A DNA stretch of 64,000 nucleotides from Deltaproteobacteria bacterium (GCA_026129095.1 JAHCIT010000004.1:1-64000); one strand, 5' to 3'. Shown: positions 33,852 to 43,512, numbered from the stretch's first letter. The notes: generated by a model not told the origin, from the letters alone. A program made the numbers and translations.

Positions 33852-34606
33852 TTCAGTTCCTCCCTGAGCAGGTCAACGATCCGGGACAGCCGGCTGCGGA
33901 GCGTCCGCTGGTCGGCGTCTCCCTTGCCGATGTACATCGACGGCCGGAACTTCTGGAGCGCGGCATCGAGCTTGGGATCACGCCTGCGCCCGGAGAAGAA
34001 CAGGATCATCGCCGGATCGTATTTCTTCTGCTTTTCCACCTGCCGGAGCGTCTGCGCGGCGACAAGGCCGTTCATCACCGGCATTTCCAGGTCCAGCACG
34101 ACAAGGCCGATGTCGCCCCCGGCCTCCTTGATCTGGACATAGCCCTGGATCAGTTCGCGGCCGTTCTCGAAGCAGATCACGTCGCGGGCAAAACCGCGGG
34201 AACGGAACACCTCCTCGATCTCCGCACGGATGGTGGTGGAGTCGTCGGCCACGACCACCGTTTCGAGGAACCCCACCTCCGCGCCGCGGGCTTTCGCCGC
34301 CCCGGCGGCCGGGGCCTCGACGAAGGCGCTTTCGAGTTCGGCCGGCAGATCGGTCTTTTTCGAGGGCACGTCGGAGAGGAGCCTTTCCCAGTCATCGGCG
34401 CTCAGGTCGTCACCGGTCCGGGACGCACCGGCGGCGGGCGGCTCCCGCCGCTCGCCCGGCTTCACGTCGGGCGCAATCGCCCGGTTGCACAGGGTGCAGT
34501 GGGTCAGCTCGTCGCCGCGCTCCAGCAGGACGACCACCTCCACGTCGGCGCCACAGTAAGGGCACCAGCGGGTCGGTATCCGCCACTTTTTACTGGTCTT
34601 CAGCAT
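33848..34606 (-). CDS. Zinc-ribbon - receiver protein
   Basis: A 252-residue protein. The N-terminus has paired cysteines C15/C18 and C37/C40 (CPYC...CTLC), a zinc ribbon. An acidic/Ala linker precedes a receiver domain at about 115-245, with the acidic pair D121/D122, phospho-acceptor D172 in VVLDLEMPVMNG and the conserved Lys region near MYIGKGD. It resembles the protein at 24252 in layout but not in close sequence. Partner kinase unknown; CheA at 17662 is a candidate. Confidence 0.78.
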   Translation of the reverse strand: MLKTSKKWRIPTRWCPYCGADVEVVVLLERGDELTHCTLCNRAIAPDVKPGERREPPAAGASRTGDDLSADDWERLLSDVPSKKTDLPAELESAFVEAPAAGAAKARGAEVGFLETVVVADDSTTIRAEIEEVFRSRGFARDVICFENGRELIQGYVQIKEAGGDIGLVVLDLEMPVMNGLVAAQTLRQVEKQKKYDPAMILFFSGRRRDPKLDAALQKFRPSMYIGKGDADQRTLRSRLSRIVDLLREELK

Positions 34607-34707
34607 GGGAAAAGTCGGGTTTCCTCGTTAATCCGGAACGCCGGAAGGCGGTATTGTCATCGCCAACCGCCGGTTGGGCAAGCCGGGCGGGCGGCAGAGA
34701 TATATTT

Positions 34708-34736
34708 TTGACACCTGCCCCTGCTGCCTATATATA
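34708..34736 (+). promoter_or_regulatory. Strong sigma70-like promoter for the DUF507-RND pair
   Basis: A perfect TTGACA (34708-34713), 17-bp spacer and TATATA (34731-34736) in an AT-rich window of an otherwise GC-rich divergent gap. It is about 85 bp before the DUF507 gene. Confidence 0.65.
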
Positions 34737-34820
34737 GGTTCTTCCGGGACGGTCGTTCCTGAGCTGCTGGCGAGGGCCGGCGTGGCCCGACCGACCGGGC
34801 CGCCGGGAGGACAGCGACCC

Positions 34821-35339
34821 ATGCGACTCTACCGATCCCGTATACCCGCCATCGCCACCAAGATCGTGGCCACCCTTGTCGCCGACGGCGACATCGAAAT
34901 CAACCGGTCCCGGCTCGACGAGGTCGAACTGGACATCAAGTCGGTGCTGGACGAATACCTGCGGCAGGAAAACATCCTGCTCAATGCCGTCCGCGACCAC
35001 ATGGAGAAGCACCACCTCCCCTACCAGGAGTTCGGCAAGATCAAGAAACAGCTTGCCGAGGAGACGAACTTCCCCACGGGCGACGACTCGTTCTTCTGGC
35101 TGGCGAACCAGATCATCGAATCGTTCATGATCAACGAGAGCGTCGAGGAGGTGTTCGCCGCCGACAACCTGCTCCGCCGCAAGATCATCCAGGTGTTCCG
35201 CGAGAACCTGGTAAACGACGACGACCTGGAGCGAGAGGCGCGCAACCGGATCAAGAACATCAGCGAGGATTCGCCCGAGTGGAACCTTGAGTTCCAGAAG
35301 GCCCTGAAACTGGTAAGGGAGCGGCGGGGGCTCAAGTAG
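34821..35339 (+). CDS. DUF507 family protein
   Basis: A 172-residue protein from ATG 34821, with GGGAGG upstream; the longer frame from 34674 runs through the promoter and is rejected. It opens MRLYRSRIPAIATKIVATLV and continues with DVEL-type acidic helices (EINRSRLDEVELDIKSVLDE, FFWLANQIIESFMINESVEE). This is the DUF507 signature: two roughly repeated helical halves. Conserved in deltaproteobacteria and some other phyla; function unknown. It is followed by the RND exporter 44 bp downstream. Confidence 0.88.
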   Translation: MRLYRSRIPAIATKIVATLVADGDIEINRSRLDEVELDIKSVLDEYLRQENILLNAVRDHMEKHHLPYQEFGKIKKQLAEETNFPTGDDSFFWLANQIIESFMINESVEEVFAADNLLRRKIIQVFRENLVNDDDLEREARNRIKNISEDSPEWNLEFQKALKLVRERRGLK

Positions 35340-35383
35340 CGCCTGCCCTTCGCTGACGAAGACAGGAGCGAGCAGCAGCCCGC

Positions 35384-38026
35384 ATGAGCCGAAAGTCCAA
35401 GGCACGTCCGGCGGCGCAGTCCGGCGGTTCCCAGCCCGGTCCGCCTCCCGGCACCGGCAACCCCCTCTCGGCCCGCCTGCGCGACGCCGTCGTCCGCTGG
35501 ACCCGCCTCACCGCCCGGAACCCCGTACAAACGCTTCTCGTCATCGCGGCGATCACCACCCTGTCGGCCGTGTTCGCCTACCGGCTCGTGACCAACGTGC
35601 GGACCGATTTCGCCTCGCTGCTGCCCGAGACCGACCGCTCGGTGCAGAACCTGAAAAAGCTCGGCGAGCGGTACGGCAGCGAGCGCGGGCTCCTCGTCGT
35701 CATCTACTGCGAGACGAAGAAGGATCCAGGCTGCTTCGAGGATTCCAAGCGGCTCGCCGGCGACATCGCCGGGAAGCTGAAGCCCCTGGAGGGCACCCTG
35801 ATCCGGCAGGTGGTCTACCAGAACACCGAGGACCACGAGTTCTACCGCAAGTACAAATACCTGTTCATGGACACCGAGGATCTCGCGGAGATCCAGGACC
35901 GGCTGGACATCAAGCTCCGGTTCGAGCGGGTGAAGAACTCTCCCGTCGCGGTGAAAGACCTGCTGGAAGACCCCGGCTTCGACCTGGCCGACATCGAGGA
36001 AAAGTACGGCGACCGGGAGAAGAAGCAGTCCATGTACACGGACGGCTACTTCACCAACGGCAATGGCGCGGTCCTGCCCGACGGCCGGGAACTCGGCCCC
36101 AACTCGGTCGTCGCGCTCCAGGTGACGGCCCTGGGGAGCGGGCTCGACTTCGGCGGCTCCGGCCGGCTGCTGAAGACCATCCAGGGGATCATTGACGGCC
36201 TCGCCCCCGCGAAGAACTACAACCCGCTGATGGAGGTGGGCCTCACCGGCTCCATCGCCCGGTCGAACTACGAGGTCACGGCCGTCGTCACCGACACCGT
36301 GCGCACGGCGGCGCTCACGATCCTGCTCTGCTTCGCCCTGATCCTGCTCTACTACCGGCGGTTCCGGCCGGTGGTGTTCATGACCGTCGCGGTGCTGGCG
36401 GCGATCTGCTGGACGTTCGCCGTGAGCTGGTTCCAGATCGGCTACCTGAACCAGCAGACGGCGTTCCTGGCCAGCATCATCATCGGCAACGGGATCAACT
36501 TCAGTCTGATCCTCATGGCGAGGTATTTCGAGGAACGCGAGCGCGGTCTTGTCCCCGAAGATGCCATTGTCAGCGCCGCCGAAAACACCTTCGAGGCGAC
36601 CCAGACGGCCGCGGCCGCCACGGCGGCCGCCTACGGCGTGCTCATCTTCACCTCGTTCAAGGGTTTCTCCCAGTTCGGCTTCATGGGCGGCCTCGGCATG
36701 GTGTTCTGCTGGCTCGCCTCCTACACGATCATCCCCGCCCTCATCACTCTCACCGAGCGGTGGCGGCCGATGGTCGCGCCGGGCCGGAGGCAGACAGACC
36801 ACGAGGGGCGGCTCGGCTCGGCCTGGATCGCGCAGGCCGTCGTGAAGGCCCCCCGCGCCATCATCGCCGCGTGCGGCGCCCTGACGGTCATCAGCATGTT
36901 CTTCGTCTGGATCTTCCTGAAGGATCCGTTCGAGTACAACTTCTCGAAGCTGAGGAGCCGCGACGACCCCAACGCGACCTACGTCCACTTCCGCCGCCTC
37001 ACCTGGGACATGAAGCTGGAGGGCGGCGGCGGCGGGTCGGTCTTTCTGGTGGACAGCGCCGAGGAGGCCGCCATGCTGGTGGAGGCGGCCAACGCCAGGC
37101 GGGACGAGCTGGAAGCGGCCGGCCCTCCGGGCTCGACCATCACCGGGGCCCACTCGATCTTCACGCAGCTTCCCGAAAACCAGGAGGAGAAGATCCGCAT
37201 CATCAGCGATATCCGCGAGATGGTCGAGCGGCAGCCGATGGGCTGGCTGTCGGAAAAGCACCGCAAGCGTCTGGACGAGTTCCGCGAGGCGTTCGACATC
37301 CGGCCCGTCACCATCGCCGACCTGCCGGAGAACATCCGCAAGCGGTTTACCGAGCGTGACGGCACCTTCGACAAGGTGGTGCTGATCCAGCCCAAGCCTG
37401 ACGTGTCGCTGTCGAACGGCCGGAACCTGCTCCGGTTCGCCTCGGAGATCGAGAGCTACACGCTGGAAAACGGCAAGACGGTCCATACCTCCGGCGACGC
37501 GATGCTGTTCGCCGACATGCTGGCCGCCATCAGCCGGGACGGGCCGGTCGCCACGGCGATGTGCCTCATGGGCGTCTTCGGCATCATCTTCGTCAGCTTC
37601 GGGGGCCTGAAGAAGACCGTCTTCATCCTCTTTTTCCTGCTCTACGGCATCCTGCTGCTGGTGGGCTGCATGGGAATCTGGGATCTCAAGATCAACTTCT
37701 TCAACTTCGTCGTCATCCCGATCACGATCGGGATCGGCGTGGACTACCACATCAACGTGTTCAAGCGGTACGCGCTGGAGGGCCCCGGCTCCATCGAGAA
37801 GACGCTCCACTCCACGGGCGGAGCGGTGCTGCTCTGCGCCGGGACGACGATCATCGGCTACGCGATGATGACGCTCTCGCTCAACCAGGCGATGCAGAAC
37901 TTCGGGTGGATCGCCATCATCGGCGAGATCACCTGCGTCACCTCCGCCCTGCTGTTCAAGCCGGCCGTGATCCTTCTGGAGGAGGAACGGGCCAGAAGGA
38001 CCGGCGGCGCGATGCTGGTGGAGTAG
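35384..38026 (+). CDS. RND-superfamily (MMPL-type) transporter
   Basis: An 880-residue inner-membrane protein with about 12 transmembrane segments in two halves. TM1 (TLLVIAAITTLSAVFAYRLV) leads to a large periplasmic domain, then TM2-6 (LTILLCFALILLYYRRFRP, FLASIIIGNGINFSLILMAR). The second half repeats this (GVFGIIFVSFGGLKKTVFIL, PITIGIGVDYHINVFKRYAL). Acidic and basic residues in TM4/TM10-like positions (GIGVDYH) fit proton coupling. MMPL/HpnN-type members move lipids or hydrophobic molecules. No membrane fusion protein or outer-membrane channel is adjacent. A long Ala/Gly/Pro N-terminus is present. Confidence 0.85.
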   Translation: MSRKSKARPAAQSGGSQPGPPPGTGNPLSARLRDAVVRWTRLTARNPVQTLLVIAAITTLSAVFAYRLVTNVRTDFASLLPETDRSVQNLKKLGERYGSERGLLVVIYCETKKDPGCFEDSKRLAGDIAGKLKPLEGTLIRQVVYQNTEDHEFYRKYKYLFMDTEDLAEIQDRLDIKLRFERVKNSPVAVKDLLEDPGFDLADIEEKYGDREKKQSMYTDGYFTNGNGAVLPDGRELGPNSVVALQVTALGSGLDFGGSGRLLKTIQGIIDGLAPAKNYNPLMEVGLTGSIARSNYEVTAVVTDTVRTAALTILLCFALILLYYRRFRPVVFMTVAVLAAICWTFAVSWFQIGYLNQQTAFLASIIIGNGINFSLILMARYFEERERGLVPEDAIVSAAENTFEATQTAAAATAAAYGVLIFTSFKGFSQFGFMGGLGMVFCWLASYTIIPALITLTERWRPMVAPGRRQTDHEGRLGSAWIAQAVVKAPRAIIAACGALTVISMFFVWIFLKDPFEYNFSKLRSRDDPNATYVHFRRLTWDMKLEGGGGGSVFLVDSAEEAAMLVEAANARRDELEAAGPPGSTITGAHSIFTQLPENQEEKIRIISDIREMVERQPMGWLSEKHRKRLDEFREAFDIRPVTIADLPENIRKRFTERDGTFDKVVLIQPKPDVSLSNGRNLLRFASEIESYTLENGKTVHTSGDAMLFADMLAAISRDGPVATAMCLMGVFGIIFVSFGGLKKTVFILFFLLYGILLLVGCMGIWDLKINFFNFVVIPITIGIGVDYHINVFKRYALEGPGSIEKTLHSTGGAVLLCAGTTIIGYAMMTLSLNQAMQNFGWIAIIGEITCVTSALLFKPAVILLEEERARRTGGAMLVE

Positions 38027-38044
38027 GGGGCGGCGCGGCCCCTC

Positions 38045-39388
38045 CTACCTGCTGACGAACACGGAGAGCTGCGCGCCGGGGCTGGAGACGAGCGACAGGT
38101 AGATGTCCCAGATCCCGTCGCCGTTCACATCCGAGGCGGCCACGTTCCAGGCGGGGCCGCTGGTCACCAGCGCCGCCGCCGGAGCGAACAAGCCCGTGGG
38201 AACCCCGTCCGCCCCCTGTCCCAGCATGATGATGGCGAAATCGCCGTTCCCCCCGATGGGGAAGACGAGGTCGGGAATGCCGTCGGTGTTGAAGTGCCCC
38301 GCGGCGATGAATGGCCCCGACCCGGAGGGCACGATCCCCGCCCGGCTGTCCGTCTCCGTCGGCACGGATGACCCGGGGCCCGGCCGGAAGGTTCCGTCGC
38401 CCCTGCCCAGCAGCGTGTGGACCGTGCAACCCGTGGCCGAATACTCGATGATGGCGAGGTCGTCGGCCCCGTCCCCGTTGAAATCCCCGGCCGCCGCCGA
38501 CCGGATCCCGGTGCCCGCGCCCCCGGTGGAGACGGTGCCGCCGGGCAGCGAGACCACCTCGTGCCGCGGGGCGGAGAACGTCCCGGCGAGGTTCCGCGGG
38601 AGACAACCCGGCGGGGGGACGGCGGCCCCGCATCCGAGCAGGACCGATACGCTGCCGTCGCCGTAGTTCACCGTCACCACGTCCGGCCTGCCGTCCCGGT
38701 TGAGGTCCAGCGGGGGCGGGTGGCCGGAAGCCGGGCCGAACCCTTCGGCAAGCAGGAACTGGGGTTTCAGCCCCACGCCGATGACCGGCTGGACGGGGTG
38801 CGGCTCGAACCGGCCGGAACCGGCCGCAACGAAATGGTGGACCTCGCCCAAACCGTACATGGCGACAAGGATCGCGCTGGCCGGGCGGCCGCCACCGATG
38901 ACGGCGACCGAGACGGGGCCGCTCTCCGGCGGGAAGCCAATCACCTGCCCGGTGCGGAAATGGCCCTCCCCGTCGTTCAGCATGACCGAGAGGGAACCGG
39001 GCGAATAGCCGACGACGGCGAAATCGAGCAAAGCGTCGCCGTCGAGGAACCCCGGCGCGGCGGACCGGACCAGGTTGACGCCCAGAGGGCCGCTGGACCG
39101 GAGGGTGAACGTGCCGTCGTGGATGCCGCCTCCGTCGCGGCCGTCGCCCTGGTGAAGCCACCAGGAGTTCGAGAGCGCATCCAGCACCACGATGTCGTCG
39201 AGTCCGTCCGCCCCTGAAAAGTCCCCGCGAATGAGCGTCGTGCCCTCGCCGCCCTCCATGGTCCGGTAGGCGGTTTCCCGGTCGAAGCGGGCGGCCGTCG
39301 CCGGATCGGCCCGCACTGCCGGAGCAGGCGCCACGAGGGCGGCGGCCAAACATCCGGCCAGCACCGGCCATAGCGGCTTCTGCTTCAC
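38045..39388 (-). CDS. Secreted FG-GAP/VCBS-repeat protein
   Basis: About 447 residues from a GTG at 39388, preceded by GAGGGAGAG and directly followed by a signal peptide (VKQKPLWPVLAGCLAAALVA...). ATG 39484 is a longer alternative. The mature chain carries about seven FG-GAP/VCBS units with calcium-loop consensus DxNxDGxxD: LNRDGRPDVVTVNY, DFNGDGADDLAIIEY, HFNTDGIPDLVFPI and DVNGDGIWDIYLSL. These form an integrin-alpha-like propeller on the cell surface or outside. Converges on the RND gene with an 18-bp gap. Confidence 0.85.
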   Translation of the reverse strand: MKQKPLWPVLAGCLAAALVAPAPAVRADPATAARFDRETAYRTMEGGEGTTLIRGDFSGADGLDDIVVLDALSNSWWLHQGDGRDGGGIHDGTFTLRSSGPLGVNLVRSAAPGFLDGDALLDFAVVGYSPGSLSVMLNDGEGHFRTGQVIGFPPESGPVSVAVIGGGRPASAILVAMYGLGEVHHFVAAGSGRFEPHPVQPVIGVGLKPQFLLAEGFGPASGHPPPLDLNRDGRPDVVTVNYGDGSVSVLLGCGAAVPPPGCLPRNLAGTFSAPRHEVVSLPGGTVSTGGAGTGIRSAAAGDFNGDGADDLAIIEYSATGCTVHTLLGRGDGTFRPGPGSSVPTETDSRAGIVPSGSGPFIAAGHFNTDGIPDLVFPIGGNGDFAIIMLGQGADGVPTGLFAPAAALVTSGPAWNVAASDVNGDGIWDIYLSLVSSPGAQLSVFVSR

Positions 39389-39600
39389 TCGCTCTCCCTC
39401 TGGCCGGGCAGCGGCCCGGACTGCCGACGGCGCACATCGCGCCTCTGTAATAATATTTGAGAATCCGTTATTCTGCCGTGACACGAGGCACGGATGGGGG
39501 CGAAGCGGACCGGAAACCAGTTCATGTTTATGCTTGATTAGGCCCTGCTTGCCGATATAAAAATGAGCGGGCTAGCGCGGCAGATGTGGGGTTGTTCCCA

Positions 39601-40071
39601 ATGCGACCAAGAGGTTTGATTTCGTGGAACCTTAGCGAACTCGCCCTCGCCCTGAAAATCGATGAAAAAGATGTGCGAGAATATTTTACTGACGGAAGGC
39701 GTATCTCCTTCCTGCTTGAAAGACGGCTCGCGGCAGAGGTCGGTGGGCAGCTTGCACCGTCTGAAGGAGCTGGGTTCGACTTGATTGACGCCCAAGGTCA
39801 CAAGTGGGAAGTGAGGAGTATTTCCAAGGGGGGAATTTATTTTTGTCCCAGCTACATGGTCGGCTCAGGACGAGCCTTCGTAGAAACCGGTTTCATTGAA
39901 AAGCTTGACCATATTGCCGGATTTTTGGTGTCCGATATCGAAGCTTTTCCGGACGTCCCATATTGGGAAATACCGCATTCAGCCGTGCGGCAGTGGTGGA
40001 ATCAAAATCAACTGGGTACAACAACAAAAGTAACCCGGGGCAAGGCATTAACGCTGATATCCGATTTGTAA
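39601..40071 (+). CDS. Putative restriction endonuclease of a small R-M island
   Basis: About 156 residues from ATG 39601; GTG 39586 is also possible and no strong ribosome site is seen. The sequence is clearly AT-richer than its neighbours. A segment GAGFDLIDAQGHKWEVRSIS could be a PD-(D/E)XK-type nuclease core (Asp, then Glu-X-Arg instead of Lys), but this is weak. No membrane segment. It lies 9 bp upstream of a DNA methyltransferase on the same strand. The pairing argues for endonuclease, but I do not recognise the family itself. Confidence 0.55.
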   Translation: MRPRGLISWNLSELALALKIDEKDVREYFTDGRRISFLLERRLAAEVGGQLAPSEGAGFDLIDAQGHKWEVRSISKGGIYFCPSYMVGSGRAFVETGFIEKLDHIAGFLVSDIEAFPDVPYWEIPHSAVRQWWNQNQLGTTTKVTRGKALTLISDL

Positions 40072-40080
40072 TTTATAACC

Positions 40081-41385
40081 ATGAAAGCACTTCAACACGA
40101 TTTTTTTGATACCCACAATTCCGGTCATGTGGACGCGCAGTTATCTCCAAACCTACTGAAAGACGAACTTTCACGTTTCAGCGAGTTTGGCAAACAGACA
40201 ATAGTCAATTCCAATAGCACCATTGTTAATGCTTCAAATAACGAAACATTTCATATCAGTTATTACATAAATGAATTCTGGACTGCAAAGCAACGTGCTG
40301 CTCATTCAATTCATGAGATCTCTTACCGCGCCTGTTTCAAACCGCAGTTACCGCGCTTTTTCATTGAGCGGCTGACCAGTCCAAAGGATATGGTTTATGA
40401 CCCGTTTATGGGGCGCGGGACCACCATAATCGAGGCCGCATTGCTGGGCAGAACCCCGGCAGGATGCGACGTAAACCCGCTAAGTCAGGTCATCGTGAGA
40501 CCAAGACTGGAACCGCCGGATATAAATGATATTGAGAAACGGTTACGCACCATAGATTTCGATTCGCCACAGGATATCCCTGACGATTTGCTTGTATTCT
40601 ATCATCCCCGAACATTGCAGCATATTTGTGCCCTTCGAAACTACTTGCTGCACAAGGCGGGGAATAAATCCCTGGATAAGGTGGACCGATGGATTCAGAT
40701 GGTTGCAATAAACAGATTAACCGGCCACTCCCGCGGTTTTTTTTCCGTATACACCATGCCGCCTAACCAGGCGGTTTCGGTTGAAACCCAGCGCAAGATC
40801 AATTCTCAACGAAACCAGTCCCCAGATGAGCGTAACATCAGTGCAATCATACTTAAAAAAACAAAGTCTCTGCAAAAGGATCTGACCAGAACTGATCTAG
40901 AGCGCCTCACCAGTGCATCATTACGATCGTTACTGTTAACCGGGCAATCCAGCAATACACCGGATATCCCATCGGAATCGGTTTCCCTAGTCGTGACATC
41001 CCCGCCTTTTCTGGATGTGGTTGATTATGCCGGAGATAACTGGTTGCGTTGCTGGTTTTTGGGAATTGATGCTCAATCGCTCGCAATCACCATGTCCAGG
41101 AAACTTGCTGACTGGATGAACAACATGACCGCCGTCCTGAAAGAAGTGTGTCGTGTCTTGAAGCCCGGCGGCTATGTCGCATTTGAAGTCGGCGAAGTAA
41201 GAGGCGGAAAAGTCCGCCTTGAAGAGGCAGTCGTGCCATGTGGCATATCTGCTGGACTGGGCCCGGTTCTGGTTCTCATTAATGACCAGAAATTTACCAA
41301 AACAGCGAATTGCTGGGGCGTGGACAACAATTCAAAGGGCACCAATACCAACCGGATCATAGTATTCCAGAAGCCCCCTACCTGA
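40081..41385 (+). CDS. DNA methyltransferase, N4-cytosine/N6-adenine class
   Basis: A 434-residue protein. SAM-binding motif I appears as YDPFMGRGTTIIEAALLGR near 105 and catalytic motif IV as VTSPPFLDVVDY near 303. The TSPP[FY] form favours N4-methylcytosine. About 190 residues lie between them, so the target-recognition part probably sits in the middle. LKPGGYVAFEVGEV is a later conserved strand. AT-rich compared with flanks, which suggests acquisition. Its last 8 bp overlap the 3' end of the convergent regulator at 41378. Modifies the recognition site of the preceding putative nuclease. Confidence 0.82.
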   Translation: MKALQHDFFDTHNSGHVDAQLSPNLLKDELSRFSEFGKQTIVNSNSTIVNASNNETFHISYYINEFWTAKQRAAHSIHEISYRACFKPQLPRFFIERLTSPKDMVYDPFMGRGTTIIEAALLGRTPAGCDVNPLSQVIVRPRLEPPDINDIEKRLRTIDFDSPQDIPDDLLVFYHPRTLQHICALRNYLLHKAGNKSLDKVDRWIQMVAINRLTGHSRGFFSVYTMPPNQAVSVETQRKINSQRNQSPDERNISAIILKKTKSLQKDLTRTDLERLTSASLRSLLLTGQSSNTPDIPSESVSLVVTSPPFLDVVDYAGDNWLRCWFLGIDAQSLAITMSRKLADWMNNMTAVLKEVCRVLKPGGYVAFEVGEVRGGKVRLEEAVVPCGISAGLGPVLVLINDQKFTKTANCWGVDNNSKGTNTNRIIVFQKPPT

Positions 41386-43300
41386 TCCCGTAGCGGGCGA
41401 TCTTCTTCATGAAGCCCTGGCGGGAGAAGCCGAGGAGTTCGGCGGCGCGGGTGCGGTTGCCGCCGGTGGCGAGCAGGGTTTCCTGGAGGATCTCGCGCTC
41501 GCGCTGCTCAAGGAGCGCCTTCAGCGTGCCGTTGCCCCGGTCGGCGTCGCCCTCCCCGCCCGGTCCGCCGTCCGTCACGCGCTCCGAGAGGTGCTCCGGC
41601 CCCACCTCGGTCCCGCCGTCCAGGTTGATGACGGCCCGCTGCATCTCGTTCTCCAGCTCGCGCACGTTGCCGGGCCAGCCGTAGGCCAGTATCGCCTGCC
41701 GGGCGGCTTCCGAGAGCACGGGCGCCGGGCGGCCGCCCTCGCGGGCGAGCTTGCGGAGAAAATGCGCGGCGAGCAGCGCGGCGTCCTCGCCCCGCTCCCG
41801 GAGCGGCGGCACGCGCACGGGGAAAACGCTCAGGCGGTAAAAAAGATCCTCGCGGAACCGGCCCGCCTTCACCTCCGTTTCGAGGTTCTTGTTCGACGCG
41901 CTCACGATCCGCACGTCCGCCTTGCGGGTTTCGGTGGCGCCCACCGGGCTGAACTCGCCTTCCTGCAACACCCGGAGCAGTTTCACCTGCATCGCGGCCG
42001 GCATGTCGCCCACCTCGTCCAGGAACAGCGTGCCTCCGTCGCAGATCTCGAACAGCCCCTTCTTGTCGTTCATGGCCCCGGTGAAAGCGCCCTTGACGTG
42101 GCCAAAGAGCTCGCTCTCCAGCAGCGTCTCGGCCAGCGCGGCGCAGTTGACGGCGCGGAACTCCCCCTGCGCGGCCCTGGGGCCGCCGTAGTGGATGGCG
42201 CGGGCGACCAGTTCCTTGCCGGTGCCCGTCTCGCCCTCGATGAGCACGGTCGTGTCGGTGCCGATCACCTTGCGGAGCTTCTCGAACACCGCCTGCATGG
42301 GGACAGAGCCTCCCACGATGTCCCCCAGCGAGCGGCCGAACTGCGAGCGCCAGTAGGTGTTCTCCTCGGCGAGCCTGTCGGCCTTCTTCCTCAGTTCCTC
42401 CACCAGTTCGAGGTTTTCCACCACCCGCGAGGTGACGCCGGAGATCACCAGGAGAAGGTCCAGGTCGCGCTCGTCGAACGCCCTCGCCTCGGTCTTGTTG
42501 TCGATCTGGATGATCGCCCGGAACTCGCCCTGGCTCATCACCGGGGCGCACAGGCAGGACAGTATCTTCGACGCCGCCACCGACCCGGCCGTGGGGAACC
42601 GGGCCGGCACGTCCTCGACCAGAAGGCATTCGCGGCGGGCGGCCATCTGCTCCAGCAGCGAGCGCGAGAGGATGAAGGGCTCCTGCGGCGCCGCGCCCGA
42701 CTGGGTGCGCGAGACGGCCGCCTCGAACCGCTTGCGGCGGTTCTTCACCAGGATCGTCACCCGCGAGGCCTTCTCGAAGGCGGCCACGGCGGCGTCGGCC
42801 ACCGCCTCCCAGGCTTCCTCCGGGCGGCGGACCTGTTCCAGCTTCCGCCACAGCCGGTAGACCTGCGCGAGGGCGGCCGTGTCGCGCCCGATCCGGCCGT
42901 CCACGGTGGCGCGGTCCTCGGCCTTGCGGACCGACAGCACCGTCCGGGTGTCGTCGCCGGGGTCCGCGCCGCCGGTCTCCGGCAGGAGGACCGATGCCCG
43001 GAACGACATGTCCGACTGGACGCCCCCCAGGGTCAGGATGTCGCCGGGGAGGATTTCGAGCCGTTCGGACCTGAACAGCCGGTCCCTGCCGTCCCGGGTG
43101 AGGACGGTCCCGTTGGTCGAATCGAGGTCCGAAAAGTAGAGCTTTTCGCCCGACCGGTAGAGCTGGCCGTGCTCGCCCGACACGTAGGGGTTGTCAATGG
43201 CGATGTCGCAGGAGGCCCGCCGCCCGAAGGTGACGGCCTCGCGGTCCATCTCGACCTGTTCGCCCTTGCGGGGGCCGGCGATGAATTCGATCCGGATCAT
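41378..43300 (-). CDS. FHA-GAF-sigma54 interaction-Fis transcription activator
   Basis: A 640-residue enhancer-binding protein. An FHA domain (1-95) has the phosphothreonine pocket GRRASCDIAIDNPYVSGEHG and STNG. A GAF domain (about 150-300) follows a linker. The sigma54-activating AAA+ domain (about 330-560) shows Walker A GETGTGKE (356-363), the GAFTGA loop and Walker B GGTLFLDEVGDM. A Fis-type HTH (GNRTRAAELLGFSRQGFMKK) ends it. It would activate sigma54 promoters in response to phospho-Ser/Thr partners, typical of myxobacterial regulators. Targets unknown. Confidence 0.93.
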   Translation of the reverse strand: MIRIEFIAGPRKGEQVEMDREAVTFGRRASCDIAIDNPYVSGEHGQLYRSGEKLYFSDLDSTNGTVLTRDGRDRLFRSERLEILPGDILTLGGVQSDMSFRASVLLPETGGADPGDDTRTVLSVRKAEDRATVDGRIGRDTAALAQVYRLWRKLEQVRRPEEAWEAVADAAVAAFEKASRVTILVKNRRKRFEAAVSRTQSGAAPQEPFILSRSLLEQMAARRECLLVEDVPARFPTAGSVAASKILSCLCAPVMSQGEFRAIIQIDNKTEARAFDERDLDLLLVISGVTSRVVENLELVEELRKKADRLAEENTYWRSQFGRSLGDIVGGSVPMQAVFEKLRKVIGTDTTVLIEGETGTGKELVARAIHYGGPRAAQGEFRAVNCAALAETLLESELFGHVKGAFTGAMNDKKGLFEICDGGTLFLDEVGDMPAAMQVKLLRVLQEGEFSPVGATETRKADVRIVSASNKNLETEVKAGRFREDLFYRLSVFPVRVPPLRERGEDAALLAAHFLRKLAREGGRPAPVLSEAARQAILAYGWPGNVRELENEMQRAVINLDGGTEVGPEHLSERVTDGGPGGEGDADRGNGTLKALLEQREREILQETLLATGGNRTRAAELLGFSRQGFMKKIARYGIR

Positions 43301-43512
43301 CTCTAAGGGGGTTATCCTACACGGGCATGGCCCGAAAAGGGTATTTTCGGCGTAACTGCCTGATATATTTATGTATTTTAAGTTTCAGCCGGTTCCCAAG
43401 CGAATAACCGTTGCCGCCCGCCCCCGCCTCCGTTAGGCTCTTGTGCTGCTTTGGGGAAAGAACAGCCTCTCCTTTATAACGCAACGCGACAGGCAGCAGG
43501 CAAACGAACCGT

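Noticed and set aside
35021-37810. 929-residue leftward ORF opposite the RND gene
   Set aside because: Antisense shadow of DUF507 and the RND gene; no recognisable domain.
41508-42851. 447-residue leftward frame within the sigma54-activator gene
   Set aside because: It is a different frame of the same strand, Gly/Arg-rich with no motifs, and the activator frame is full of conserved motifs.
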